Part shown: one piece after another, positions 53,370-63,433 of the stretch
Numbering within the stretch: position 1 is the stretch's first letter
How the letters are laid out: every line of letters starts with the position of its first letter
Assembly (NCBI GenBank): GCA_014360205.1
Contig: JACIXZ010000005.1
Location: 1 to 64,000 of the forward strand
Direction of reading: 5' to 3'
DNA: 64,000 nt
Source: Tissierellales bacterium
GTDB lineage: Bacteria > Bacillota > Clostridia > Tissierellales > Tissierellaceae
Translations under genes and position numbers: made by a program
The notes under the pieces: generated by a model
Told to the model about the DNA's origin: nothing
The model's input: only the letters and a program-made list of their open reading frames with translations
Databases searched by the model: none

Positions 53370-56198
53370 ATGAAAAAAAGAATATTTAGCTTAGCCTTAT
53401 TATTATTTATTGTTTTTATTGTGATGCCTTCTTATACTTTAGCATCAAGTACCGCAACATTGCCTGCCACTATATATGAAAGAGTTGAAGAGACCCCTCT
53501 TTCATTGGGAGCTACTCATCAAAGGATACAAAGATTTACTACAGCTGGTTGGATGCAAATAAATGTAATAAAGATAAATTTAAATGATGAGTACACTCAA
53601 GTTAAAGCAATGTATAATCTAGAAGGATTGAGCTTAAGAGATACTGTAACAAATATGGTTGATAAAACAGGTGCTATCGCTGGGATAAACGGAGATTATT
53701 TTAACTATAATCCAGTACCAAATTCCCTAGGGACTCTGATAAATGATAGTACTTTGATAACATCACCAATTAGAAGTCCTTATACTTTACCAACATTTTA
53801 TATAGATTATAACAATAATGCTTTCATTGATTATGTGGATCAAACCATGTCTGCAAAAAATCTAAGGACAGGTAAAACGATAAACATTAGCACATATAAT
53901 AAAGTTTCAACAGATCAAACTGTTGTAACATTATTAGACAAAAATTGGGGTCCAAAATCTTTAGGCGGTACATATAATAAAGAGCTAGTTGAGGTTCTTA
54001 TTGTAAATGGCATCGTCACTGAGAAAAGAGTTGGAGGGGAACCTTTCAATATACCTAGAGAAGATAATTCATATGTACTTGCAGTAAAAAACCATCTATT
54101 GAATGATCTCGAAATTGGTGATGAAGTAAAACTTGATATACAAATAAAACCTGACATCTTTAATATAAAAACTGCATTAGGTGCTGGCAGCATAGTTCTA
54201 AAAAACGGACAGGTTACTTCAACAAATATACAAAGCGCTGGTATACATCCTAGAACAGGTATAGGAATAAATAAAGACAATGATGTAGTTTATCTTGTTA
54301 CAGTAGATGGTAGACATAGCTCCTTTAAAGGAATTGAGCAACCAATGTTAGGAGCAGTACTAAAGGATTTAGGGGCTTACAATGGCGTAAATTTAGATGG
54401 CGGTGGCTCTACTACTATGGCGTTAAAACCAAAAGGAGTTTCAAAACCATATCTAGTGAATATCCCAAGTGAAGGCAGCCAGAGATTAGTAGTAAATGGA
54501 TTGGGCGTGTATTCAAATGCACCTATTGGCGATTTAACATACTTACAAATAATTCCTAAATCATCTAAAATATTTGCTGGAGGTGAAGTAAGTTTTACTG
54601 TGCAAGGCTTTGACCAGCATTACAATCCAATTGACATTGATAAACAAAAGTTAATATGGTCTACCTCAACAGATGACTCTTATGTCGAAAATTTAGTATT
54701 TAAGGCAAATAGCAAGGGTTTAGTAACTATTACTTGTGAATATGAAGGAATAAAAACTTCTGCAGAAGTCGAAGTTTTGGGAGAGGTTAAAGAAATAAAT
54801 CCATCTGTAGAAAAATTCAATATTTCTCCAGGAGGTTCACGGTCGCTTGGATCATTTGTAGGAAAAGATGAAGAAGGTAAAACAGGAGCTTTGAGTCTGT
54901 CAAATTTAAGTTTTGAAGTGATAGGAGATATTGGAGAAGTAAAAAATGGTGTATTCTATGCATCAAATAAAAATGGATCAGGTGCTATAGTTGTAAGAAG
55001 TCAAAATGCTGTTTCGAGCATATTAGTTTCAGTTGGTTCAACTCAAAATGTTGTTAACTCCTTTGAAACTGAAACAAATATTAACTTTACCAGCTACCCT
55101 AATGATGTAACAGGAAGTGTTTCATTAGTAAATGAAGCAAAACATGGCAATAAAAGCATTGCACTAAAATATGATATGTCAAAAGGAAGTGGCACAAGAG
55201 CTGCTTATCTAAATTTTTCACATACAAAAAATGGTTATCCTCTAAGTGGAAATCCCCCCAAAATCGGAATTTGGGTAAAGGGAGATAATTCAAATACTTG
55301 GCTTAGAGGTACAATAATAGACAAAGCTGGAAAGTCATATGTTATCGACTTTTCTAAATCAATTGATTTTAATGATTGGAGATATTTAGAGGCAAGTGTC
55401 CCTAGTGGAATATCCTATCCTATAAGTTTACAACGTATTTATGTTGCAGAAACTAATTCAGATAGAAAGCCTTCAGGAACTATATTAATAGATGCACTAA
55501 CATCTTATACTCAAACGCCGTATATGACTAATGGTTATCCAGCTTCTACTAAAGTAACTGACCCCTTAGAAAAAAATGTTGAAACTACTAATGAAAGCAA
55601 AAAGATTGCTGTATACACAGAACCGAAGATAACTGGAAATACACTTATGTCTAAAATAATCGACACTAGCAGGCTAAAAGGACTTAAAAATTCACTTTCA
55701 ACATCTAACATAGGCATACAAATGGGTAATATGAGTGCAGGGTTTAGAAACGGAATAAATCACAATGCAATCATAGATGGAACAAAATCCTATGGCACTT
55801 CAAAAAATGGTGATGCTTATTTCATCACATTAAGATCTAATAACGAAGGAATAAGAGCATTTGACAGCAGTCAGTGGACTAAATTAATAAATGATTTAAA
55901 CACAAGACCAGAAAAAAATATAATCATAACCCTACCAGCTTCATACAAAAATTTCGCTGATAAATTAGAGTCAGATTTGCTGCATGAAGTATTGAGCAAA
56001 GCTAGCAATACAGGAAAAAATATTTTCTTGGTGCAAGTAGGAAACACAAGCAGAACTGAGTTAAAAGATGGTGTTAGGTATATTACAATAAACGATTCAA
56101 ATGTATCAACGCCCGAAGGTTTAAAAAATTATTCATATGTAGAATTTGTATTAAATGGCTCTACAATTAATTATAAATTAGTCTATCCATTTAAATAA
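53370..56198 (+). CDS. Secreted phosphodiester glycosidase family protein, multi-domain
   Basis: A 942-residue exported protein with a signal peptide (about 1-26). The NAGPA-type phosphodiester glycosidase domain runs to about residue 375, with IAGINGDYFNYN, HPRTGIGINKDN (about 292-303) and GVNLDGGGSTTMAL (about 341-353). A Big-like domain (about 385-465), a jelly-roll carbohydrate-binding-like domain (about 555-725) and a C-terminal region of unknown type (about 755-942) follow. It probably acts on cell-surface glycans or teichoic-acid sugar phosphodiesters. AAAGGAG precedes the ATG. Confidence 0.88.
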   Translation: MKKRIFSLALLLFIVFIVMPSYTLASSTATLPATIYERVEETPLSLGATHQRIQRFTTAGWMQINVIKINLNDEYTQVKAMYNLEGLSLRDTVTNMVDKTGAIAGINGDYFNYNPVPNSLGTLINDSTLITSPIRSPYTLPTFYIDYNNNAFIDYVDQTMSAKNLRTGKTINISTYNKVSTDQTVVTLLDKNWGPKSLGGTYNKELVEVLIVNGIVTEKRVGGEPFNIPREDNSYVLAVKNHLLNDLEIGDEVKLDIQIKPDIFNIKTALGAGSIVLKNGQVTSTNIQSAGIHPRTGIGINKDNDVVYLVTVDGRHSSFKGIEQPMLGAVLKDLGAYNGVNLDGGGSTTMALKPKGVSKPYLVNIPSEGSQRLVVNGLGVYSNAPIGDLTYLQIIPKSSKIFAGGEVSFTVQGFDQHYNPIDIDKQKLIWSTSTDDSYVENLVFKANSKGLVTITCEYEGIKTSAEVEVLGEVKEINPSVEKFNISPGGSRSLGSFVGKDEEGKTGALSLSNLSFEVIGDIGEVKNGVFYASNKNGSGAIVVRSQNAVSSILVSVGSTQNVVNSFETETNINFTSYPNDVTGSVSLVNEAKHGNKSIALKYDMSKGSGTRAAYLNFSHTKNGYPLSGNPPKIGIWVKGDNSNTWLRGTIIDKAGKSYVIDFSKSIDFNDWRYLEASVPSGISYPISLQRIYVAETNSDRKPSGTILIDALTSYTQTPYMTNGYPASTKVTDPLEKNVETTNESKKIAVYTEPKITGNTLMSKIIDTSRLKGLKNSLSTSNIGIQMGNMSAGFRNGINHNAIIDGTKSYGTSKNGDAYFITLRSNNEGIRAFDSSQWTKLINDLNTRPEKNIIITLPASYKNFADKLESDLLHEVLSKASNTGKNIFLVQVGNTSRTELKDGVRYITINDSNVSTPEGLKNYSYVEFVLNGSTINYKLVYPFK

Positions 56199-56220
56199 GG
56201 AGATGCTTTAGCATCTCCTT
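56197..56220 (+). terminator. Terminator after the phosphodiester glycosidase gene
   Basis: Arms AAGGAGATGC / GCATCTCCTT overlapping the gene end, followed by TTTTAT; also at the end of convergent mbl. Confidence 0.85.
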
Positions 56221-56221
56221 T

Positions 56222-57247
56222 TTATCTGTATCTACTTTCTTCGATTTTTTGCGAATTTTTTTCTAATAAATTCAATGATTCTAATGACTTTCCAGTGCCT
56301 ATAGCTACACATTCTATTGGATTATCTGCAATTTTGGTTTTTATGCCAGTTTCATGTTCAATCAATTTATCAAGCCCATAAAGTAGTGCTCCCCCACCAG
56401 TTAAATAAATCCCAAAATTACTTATGTCTGCTGCTAATTCAGGTGGTGTTCTCTCAAGCACATAGTGCACTGCATCAATTATTTCTCTAACCGGCTCGCT
56501 CAAAGCTTCAAGCATATCATTTGACGATATTTTTATAGTCAATGGCAATCCATTTAGCAAATTCCTGCCTTTTACTTCAGCAAACTTTTCTTTTTCAAAT
56601 GGATATGCACATCCTATTTCTTTTTTTATGTTTTCAGCAGTCATATCTCCAATCATCATATTGTATTTCTTACGGATATATTTTACTATCGCCTCGTCAC
56701 ATTCATCTCCCGCTACTTTGATTGATTTACTTTCCACTATTCCTCCTAAGGAAATAACAGCTACATCTGTAGTCCCACCACCAATATCAACTACCATATT
56801 TCCACTTGGTTGGGTAATGTCAAGTCCTGCTCCAATAGCTGCAGCTACAGGTTCTTCTATTAAATAAGTTTTGCTTGCTCCAGCTTCACTACTTGCTTCC
56901 ATTACAGCTCTTTTTTCAACCTCAGTTACTCCACTAGGTACACAAATTATAATCCTTGGCTTTAAGATCATTCTTCCTATAGCTTTCTGAATGAAAAACT
57001 TTAGCATTCTCTGTGTGATATCATAATCAGATATTACTCCATCTTTTAAAGGTCTTATAGCTACAATATTTCCCGGAGTCCTACCAATCATTCTCCTAGC
57101 TTCTTCTCCTACAGCTAAAAATTTGTTGGTGTACTGGTCAATTGCAACAACAGATGGTTCCCTTAGCACTATTCCTTTTCCTTTGATATACACTAAAATT
57201 GAAGCGGTACCTAAATCAATTCCAACATCGGCTCTAAGTGCACTCAT
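56222..57247 (-). CDS. mbl: MreB/Mbl-type actin homologue
   Basis: A 341-residue bacterial actin that positions the lateral cell-wall machinery under the membrane. [28 protein letters not shown] (phosphate 1), [19 protein letters not shown] (phosphate 2) and [16 protein letters not shown] (adenosine) are conserved. Mbl is a choice based on position after murA; MreB or MreBH is possible. The ATG at 57247, after GGAGATGA, is preferred to 57262. It follows murA by 18 bases. Confidence 0.92.
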   Translation of the reverse strand: MSALRADVGIDLGTASILVYIKGKGIVLREPSVVAIDQYTNKFLAVGEEARRMIGRTPGNIVAIRPLKDGVISDYDITQRMLKFFIQKAIGRMILKPRIIICVPSGVTEVEKRAVMEASSEAGASKTYLIEEPVAAAIGAGLDITQPSGNMVVDIGGGTTDVAVISLGGIVESKSIKVAGDECDEAIVKYIRKKYNMMIGDMTAENIKKEIGCAYPFEKEKFAEVKGRNLLNGLPLTIKISSNDMLEALSEPVREIIDAVHYVLERTPPELAADISNFGIYLTGGGALLYGLDKLIEHETGIKTKIADNPIECVAIGTGKSLESLNLLEKNSQKIEESRYR

Positions 57248-57265
57248 TAAAATCATCTCCATTTA

Positions 57266-58522
57266 TCATAATTCTATTCTATAGATATTAGCTCCTAGTT
57301 TTCTAAACTTATCTTCTATTTTATCATAACCCCTGTCAATATGATATATCTCGTCAATATATGTTTTTCCTTCTGCTATTAATCCAGCTAATACCAATGC
57401 TGCTCCAGCTCTTAAATCTGTAGCTCTAACTTCAGCACCAATTAATTTTTTTATTCCTACAATTGTGGCAGATCTTTCTTCTATAGTTATATTAGCACCC
57501 ATTTTCTTAAGTTCTTCTACATGCATAAATCTGTTTTCGAATACTGTTTCTATAACTGTACTTTTCCCTTCTAGTATAGTCATAAGTGCCATAAATTGGG
57601 CCTGCATATCCGTAGGAAAGCCAGGATAAGGCATAGTTTTTATATCAATAGCTCTTAGATTATTATTCCCTATTACCCTTATACTGTCAATATCTTCTTC
57701 TACTATACACCCGCATTCCTTCAATTTTGCAGTAATTGGTTTTAAATGGCTTGTAATAACATTTTCTACTGTTACATCACCTTTAGTTATTGCAGCACCT
57801 ATCATCAATGTACCCGCTTCAATTCTATCTGGAATGATCGAGTGCCTTGCCCCACCTAGATATTTCACACCTTTGATTCGAATAGTCGAAGTACCTGCAC
57901 CTCTAATATCGGCGCCTAGTTTGTTAAGAAAATTAGACAAGTCAACAATCTCAGGTTCCATTGCAGCATTATCTATGATTGTTTCTCCTTCAGCCATAGT
58001 TGCAGCCATCATTATATTCTCTGTAGCTCCAACAGAAGGAAAATCTAAATATACAGTATTGCCGATTAAATTGTCAGAGTAAGCAGACACTTCATCATCA
58101 TTTTGTTTGATATCAGCCCCCAAAGCTTTGAAACCTTTTAAATGCAAGTCGATAGGTCTAGCTCCTATTGCGCAGCCTCCTGGAAGAGAATTTTTAGTCT
58201 TTCCAAGCCTTGTTAAAAGTGGTCCCATAACTAAAAAAGAAGCTCTCATTTTATTCATAAGTTCATATTTTGTCTCATAATTATTAAGATTTTTTGAATT
58301 TATTCTTATCGTATTTGGCTCTAAATATTCAACGAAACTTCCTAATGATTTTAGGACCTCACACATTATCTCCACATCTTTTAAATTTGGAACTTCATCT
58401 AATATTATATCCTCAGTGCCTAAAAGTGAAGCAGCTAAAATAGGCAAAGCAGCATTCTTAGCACCACTTACTCTTACAGTTCCCTGCAAAGGCGGACTTT
58501 TCTCAACTACAATCTTTTCCAA
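57266..58522 (-). CDS. murA: UDP-N-acetylglucosamine 1-carboxyvinyltransferase
   Basis: A 418-residue enzyme for the first committed step of peptidoglycan synthesis. The phosphate-binding K22-N23, the fosfomycin-target cysteine C117 in NSLPGGCAIGARPIDLHL, and MPYPGFPTDMQAQFMAL and the final DRGYDKIEDKFRKLGA are all present. It starts at a TTG (58522) with GGAGG 8 bases upstream; an earlier TTG at 58537 overlaps the ribosome site. Confidence 0.95.
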   Translation of the reverse strand: MEKIVVEKSPPLQGTVRVSGAKNAALPILAASLLGTEDIILDEVPNLKDVEIMCEVLKSLGSFVEYLEPNTIRINSKNLNNYETKYELMNKMRASFLVMGPLLTRLGKTKNSLPGGCAIGARPIDLHLKGFKALGADIKQNDDEVSAYSDNLIGNTVYLDFPSVGATENIMMAATMAEGETIIDNAAMEPEIVDLSNFLNKLGADIRGAGTSTIRIKGVKYLGGARHSIIPDRIEAGTLMIGAAITKGDVTVENVITSHLKPITAKLKECGCIVEEDIDSIRVIGNNNLRAIDIKTMPYPGFPTDMQAQFMALMTILEGKSTVIETVFENRFMHVEELKKMGANITIEERSATIVGIKKLIGAEVRATDLRAGAALVLAGLIAEGKTYIDEIYHIDRGYDKIEDKFRKLGANIYRIEL

Positions 58523-58592
58523 ACAAATCTCCTCCAAATATATTTAGGTCGTTATTTTCATTTATATGTATTTCTTATTTCTCTAAAACTGT

Positions 58593-59702
58593 TTATTTAG
58601 ATAATTTATCCACTAAAATATCAACTATTCTTTTGCTAGCATTTCCATCACCATAAGGATTTACAGCTTTTGCCATTTTTAAATATTCTCTGTTATCTGT
58701 CAATAGTCTTTTTAAATTTATATAAACATTTTCTTCTTTTGTACCTACTAATCTAGCCGTCCCTGCTTCTATACCTTCAGGTCTTTCTGTTTCATCTCTT
58801 ATAACCAGAACTGGTTTTCCAAGAGCTGGTGCCTCTTCTTGTAACCCGCCTGAATCAGTGATTACTATGAATGATTTTGCCATTAAATTTGTAAATGACT
58901 CATATTCCAAAGGTTCTATAAGGTATATATCTTCATTTCCATCAAATACCCTATTTGCAATTTCTCTTACTTTAGGATTCAAATGCACTGGAAAAACTAC
59001 AATTGCGTCATTTACTTCTTCAACTGCTCTCTTTATTCCTCTAAAAATGTTCTCCATTTTTTCCCCAATATTTTCTCGTCTGTGGCTAGTTAGTAATATG
59101 ACTTTTTTCTTCTCAAAATCGATATTTTTTAGCTTATCTGCACTAAAAACATAATCTTCTTTTACAGTGTATTTTAATGCATCTATAACTGTATTTCCAG
59201 TTATAAATATGTTTTTTTCTTCATATCCTTCTCTCAACAGATTTTTCTTATTCGAATCGGTAGGAGCAAAATGATAGTTTGTTAGCACACCTGTTAATTT
59301 TCTATTTGCTTCTTCTGGATAAGGTGAATAAATATTGTAGCTTCTTAAGCCTGCTTCAATATGCCCTATTTTTATCTTTTTATAAAATGCTGCAAGTGCT
59401 CCAGCAAATACTGTTGTTGTATCCCCTTGAATCAGAAGAATATCTGGGGATTCTTTCTCTAAAACTTCTTCTAAACCCTTTAATGCATTTATAGTGATAT
59501 CTGTAAGCGTCTGCCCTTGTTTAAATATATTTAAATCATAATCTGGTTCTATTTTGAATAAATCCAAAACTTGATCTAGCATCTGTCTATGCTGAGCAGT
59601 TACACAAACAACTTGATTTATTTTTCTCTTTTCAAGTTCCTTTATGATAGGAGCCATTTTTATGGCTTCAGGTCTTGTCCCAAATACACTCATCACCTTC
59701 AT
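58593..59702 (-). CDS. wecB: UDP-N-acetylglucosamine 2-epimerase (non-hydrolysing)
   Basis: A 369-residue enzyme making UDP-ManNAc for teichoic acid linkage units or capsules. VFGTRPEAIKMAPII, VTAQHRQMLDQVLDLF, IQGDTTTVFAGALAAFYKKIKIGHIEAGLRSY and TDSGGLQEEAPALGKPVLVIRDETERPEG are diagnostic. Its ATG overlaps the stop of the next upstream transferase gene (ATGA), so both are co-translated. Confidence 0.95.
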   Translation of the reverse strand: MKVMSVFGTRPEAIKMAPIIKELEKRKINQVVCVTAQHRQMLDQVLDLFKIEPDYDLNIFKQGQTLTDITINALKGLEEVLEKESPDILLIQGDTTTVFAGALAAFYKKIKIGHIEAGLRSYNIYSPYPEEANRKLTGVLTNYHFAPTDSNKKNLLREGYEEKNIFITGNTVIDALKYTVKEDYVFSADKLKNIDFEKKKVILLTSHRRENIGEKMENIFRGIKRAVEEVNDAIVVFPVHLNPKVREIANRVFDGNEDIYLIEPLEYESFTNLMAKSFIVITDSGGLQEEAPALGKPVLVIRDETERPEGIEAGTARLVGTKEENVYINLKRLLTDNREYLKMAKAVNPYGDGNASKRIVDILVDKLSK

Positions 59703-60745
59703 TTTTGATCCACCCCTTTATTTGAGTTAGATGAAAACAGTCCTATGCGAGAAGCTAAAAGTACTGCAACAACGAAAACTCCAGCTGCGACAAATAGAGC
59801 AAATTTCGAGTTTATTCGAGATACCATGATTGCAAAAAAGCTAAATATAGCTGAAATCATATATAGAATTAACACTGTTTTTTTATGTGAGTATCCATGC
59901 TCTAGCAATCTATGGTGAAGATGTTTTTTGTCTGCCTCCATTATTGATTGTCCATTTATAAATCTTCTTAGAATCGCAAAGGTAGTGTCAAAAATTGGTA
60001 AACCGAGTATTATTATTGGCACTACAAATGAGATAGTAGCCACACTTTTCATGACTCCTTCAATCGAAATTATAGAAAGGATAAATCCTAAAAAAAGTGC
60101 TCCTGTATCTCCCATAAATATTTTTGCAGGATTAAAATTATAAGGCAAAAATCCTAAGGTCGCTCCAGCAATTAAACTAGCTAAAGTAGCAATCCCAAAA
60201 TGGCCATAAAGTGCAGCAACTATGATAAAAGATAGACTTGATATAAATGATACTCCTGCTGCAAGTCCATCTAATCCATCAATTAAATTTAAAGTATTAG
60301 TTATGCCAACAATCCAGAAAAATGTTAAAGGAATGCTTAACCACCCTAAATAAATTATGCTACCAGTTGAGGAAAATGGGTTTGTCAGAAACTCTATCTT
60401 TACACCAAATGCAATAACTATAGAAGCTGCTATTAACTGGTAGATTAGCTTTTCTTTTGCAGTTGTTCCCTTTATGTCATCTTTTATACCAGCCAAAAAC
60501 ATCACTGTTGCCCCTACTATAACTGCTTTCATTTCAGTTGATAATGGCACAAATAGTATTAGACCAATTATTACGGAAATATACAAAGACACTCCGCCTA
60601 ATAATGGTATGGGTTTTTTGTGCATTCTTCTGTTATCTTTTGGAATATCTAAAGCTCCTAATTTAGGGGCAACCTTTATCATAACTGGAGTTAATAAAAG
60701 TGAAATAATAAAGGAAGTAAAGAAAGCTATTATCGTAATGTTCAT
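59699..60745 (-). CDS. tagO: Undecaprenyl-phosphate GlcNAc-1-phosphate transferase (TagO/WecA type)
   Basis: A 348-residue MraY-family membrane enzyme with about 10 helices. GAT-MFLAGIKDDIKG, LNLIDGLDGLAAGVSF, IFMGDTGALFLGF and KKHLHHRLLEHGYSHKKTVLI hold the Mg2+-binding aspartates and the basic loop. It attaches GlcNAc-1-phosphate to undecaprenyl phosphate, beginning wall teichoic acid or related polymer. Partnered with wecB. Confidence 0.93.
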   Translation of the reverse strand: MNITIIAFFTSFIISLLLTPVMIKVAPKLGALDIPKDNRRMHKKPIPLLGGVSLYISVIIGLILFVPLSTEMKAVIVGATVMFLAGIKDDIKGTTAKEKLIYQLIAASIVIAFGVKIEFLTNPFSSTGSIIYLGWLSIPLTFFWIVGITNTLNLIDGLDGLAAGVSFISSLSFIIVAALYGHFGIATLASLIAGATLGFLPYNFNPAKIFMGDTGALFLGFILSIISIEGVMKSVATISFVVPIIILGLPIFDTTFAILRRFINGQSIMEADKKHLHHRLLEHGYSHKKTVLILYMISAIFSFFAIMVSRINSKFALFVAAGVFVVAVLLASRIGLFSSNSNKGVDQK

Positions 60746-60773
60746 TTTTCTTCTCCTATTAAACTAGTTTTAT

Positions 60774-61415
<642 letters not shown>

Positions 61416-61434
61416 TCAAAATTCACTTTAAGTA

Positions 61435-61881
61435 TTATAACATAGATTGCTCTATAGCACTAATTTTTTCTATTCTTCTCAAATGCCTACCACCTTCGAA
61501 ATTAGCAGATAAATAAGCATTTAATATTTCTTTAGCTAAATCAACTCCTAACACTCTTCCTCCTAATGCAATCATGTTAGCATTGTTGTGCTCCATGCTC
61601 ATTCTAGCAGAGTAAGTGTCAGAACAAAGTGCACATCTTATTCCTTTTATTTTATTTGCTGCAATTGAAATTCCAATTCCTGTGCCACAAATTACAACAC
61701 CTCTTTCAACTTCTTTATTGATAACCGCTTCTGCTACTAGTTTTGCATAATCAGGGTAATCTACCGAAGATAAATCGTTAGTTCCAAAATCTACTACTTC
61801 AATTCCTTTTTCAATCATATATTTTTTTAATTCTTCTTTTAATTCATATCCACCATGATCTGAACCAATCCCTATTTTCAT
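61435..61881 (-). CDS. rpiB: Ribose-5-phosphate isomerase B
   Basis: A 148-residue RpiB/LacAB isomerase. GSDHGGYELKEELKKY at the start, VVICGTGIGISIAANKIKGIRCALCSDTYSARMSMEHNNANMIALGGRVLG with the active-site cysteine and histidine. Its ATG overlaps the ywlE stop (ATGA). Length is normal. Confidence 0.96.
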   Translation of the reverse strand: MKIGIGSDHGGYELKEELKKYMIEKGIEVVDFGTNDLSSVDYPDYAKLVAEAVINKEVERGVVICGTGIGISIAANKIKGIRCALCSDTYSARMSMEHNNANMIALGGRVLGVDLAKEILNAYLSANFEGGRHLRRIEKISAIEQSML

Positions 61882-62333
61882 TCTCTCTCCCCCTCAATTT
61901 TTTCAATAAATTTATCAATATAGTATTCCAATTCTTCCATTGTCCTTTTATAATCAGTGATAGAGCCTCCAAATGGATCTATTATATCTTTTTCTTTGCC
62001 AATCGCTATCTCGCTTAACAACTTTATTTTATTTCTAAACATAGGGTATTGAATTAATAACTGATTTTTTTGAGATTTAGTCATTACCAATACATAATCT
62101 GCCCAAGACATATCATCAGCAGTTATGCTCTTAGCTCTGTGTTTAGATATATCTGCTATGCCTTTCATCACCAACAAAGCATTTTTATTTGGCAAATCAT
62201 TATCTATCGCATATAATCCCCTTGATTTAACATTGATTCTCTTATTAAGCCTCTTTGATTTGCTTTTCAATAAAGCTTCTGCCATAGGACTTCTGCATGT
62301 GTTTCCAGTGCATACAAATAATACATTCATCAT
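61878..62333 (-). CDS. ywlE: Low-molecular-weight phosphatase, likely protein-arginine phosphatase
   Basis: A 151-residue enzyme with loop VCTGNTCRSPMAEALL (residues 7-22) and DPFGGSITDYK near 114-124. The threonine after the cysteine-glycine-asparagine part (CTGNTCRS) is the feature associated with arginine rather than tyrosine phosphate in YwlE. The genomic position between tsaC and rpiB is conserved with Bacillus. GGAGG precedes the adjacent MM start. Confidence 0.9.
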   Translation of the reverse strand: MMNVLFVCTGNTCRSPMAEALLKSKSKRLNKRINVKSRGLYAIDNDLPNKNALLVMKGIADISKHRAKSITADDMSWADYVLVMTKSQKNQLLIQYPMFRNKIKLLSEIAIGKEKDIIDPFGGSITDYKRTMEELEYYIDKFIEKIEGERE

Positions 62334-62347
62334 ATATCCTCCAAAAT

Positions 62348-63388
62348 TTAAGCAATATTTCCTCCACTAGATTTTTTTAACCTATTCATTATGGCAAGTC
62401 CTATTCCGTCTTCTTTTACTCCTTCACATAATATCACATCAACACCTAAATTATCTATTTCTCTAATTGATTTAAATAAATTATGAGCAACAGTTTTTAA
62501 ATCTTTTTCTGTGCCAAGGCTAAATATAATATTAGCATCATATTTACCTAAATTTTCATCAACGGTAAGTATTCCAACTTTCTTTCCTTGATTAGTTAAT
62601 TCATCATATTTTTTATTTATTCTTGAAGTCATGTCATCTGAATAGGTAAATAAAATCATTTCAGCTTTAGGTGCATAATGCCTGTATTTTTGACCAGGTG
62701 CTATAGGTTTTTTTATCTCTCTTCCATCTAACAATGCAGGATCAAGTTCTACTCTTTCAAAATATTTTTTTAAATCATCTATGGTTATTTCCCCAGGTCT
62801 TAGTATCATCGCATTTCCTTTAGATAAATCAACAACAGTAGACTCTAAACCTACCCTAGCATCTCCACCATCTATTATCAATGGTATTCTACCTTTCATA
62901 TCTTCATATACATCTTTAGCGCAAGTTGGGCTAGGTTTTCCGGATGTATTCGCCGAAGGTGCAGCAATTGGCATTCCAAGTTTTTCAATTAGCTTTAGAG
63001 CTATCTTATTATCTGGCATCCTGATGGCCACCGTATCTAATCCAGCTGTAATGACATCAGGAACATTAGCTTTTCTCTTAAATATTATCGTGAGTGGCCC
63101 TGGCCAAAATTCATTCATAAGTTTCCTTGCATCTGTAGATATATCTTCAGCAATCTGTTCAACCATTTCTATTGAACATACATGTAGGATTAAAGGATTA
63201 TCTTGAGGTCTGTTTTTAGCTATGAAAATTTTTTCTACTGCTTCACTAATAAGTCCAGCTGCCCCGAGTCCATAAACTGTTTCTGTAGGAAATGCTACTA
63301 ATTCTTTGTTTTTTAATATTCCAACTGCTATATTCATTAAATCATCTTCTGGATTTAGAGGGTCAACTTTTAAAATTTTTGTTTCCAT
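62348..63388 (-). CDS. ywlC: L-threonylcarbamoyladenylate synthase (YwlC/Sua5)
   Basis: A 346-residue enzyme for the first step of tRNA t6A37 modification. The YrdC domain occupies about the first 205 residues (AFPTETVYGLGAAG, KRPQDNPLILHV-like NRPQDNPLILHVCSIE, APSANTSGKPSPT), followed by linker SPGMKYRHYAP-like APGQKYRHYAPKAEMILFTYS and the Sua5 C-terminal domain. GAGG precedes the ATG. Confidence 0.95.
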   Translation of the reverse strand: METKILKVDPLNPEDDLMNIAVGILKNKELVAFPTETVYGLGAAGLISEAVEKIFIAKNRPQDNPLILHVCSIEMVEQIAEDISTDARKLMNEFWPGPLTIIFKRKANVPDVITAGLDTVAIRMPDNKIALKLIEKLGMPIAAPSANTSGKPSPTCAKDVYEDMKGRIPLIIDGGDARVGLESTVVDLSKGNAMILRPGEITIDDLKKYFERVELDPALLDGREIKKPIAPGQKYRHYAPKAEMILFTYSDDMTSRINKKYDELTNQGKKVGILTVDENLGKYDANIIFSLGTEKDLKTVAHNLFKSIREIDNLGVDVILCEGVKEDGIGLAIMNRLKKSSGGNIA

Positions 63389-63415
63389 AGAATTCCTCCA
63401 TTTTTACTTAAAAAA

Positions 63416-63433
63416 AAAGGGGATGTCCCCTTT
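63416..63433 (-). terminator. Terminator after prfA
   Basis: Arms AAAGGGGA / TCCCCTTT overlap the prfA stop; the minus strand continues with TTTTTT. Confidence 0.85.
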
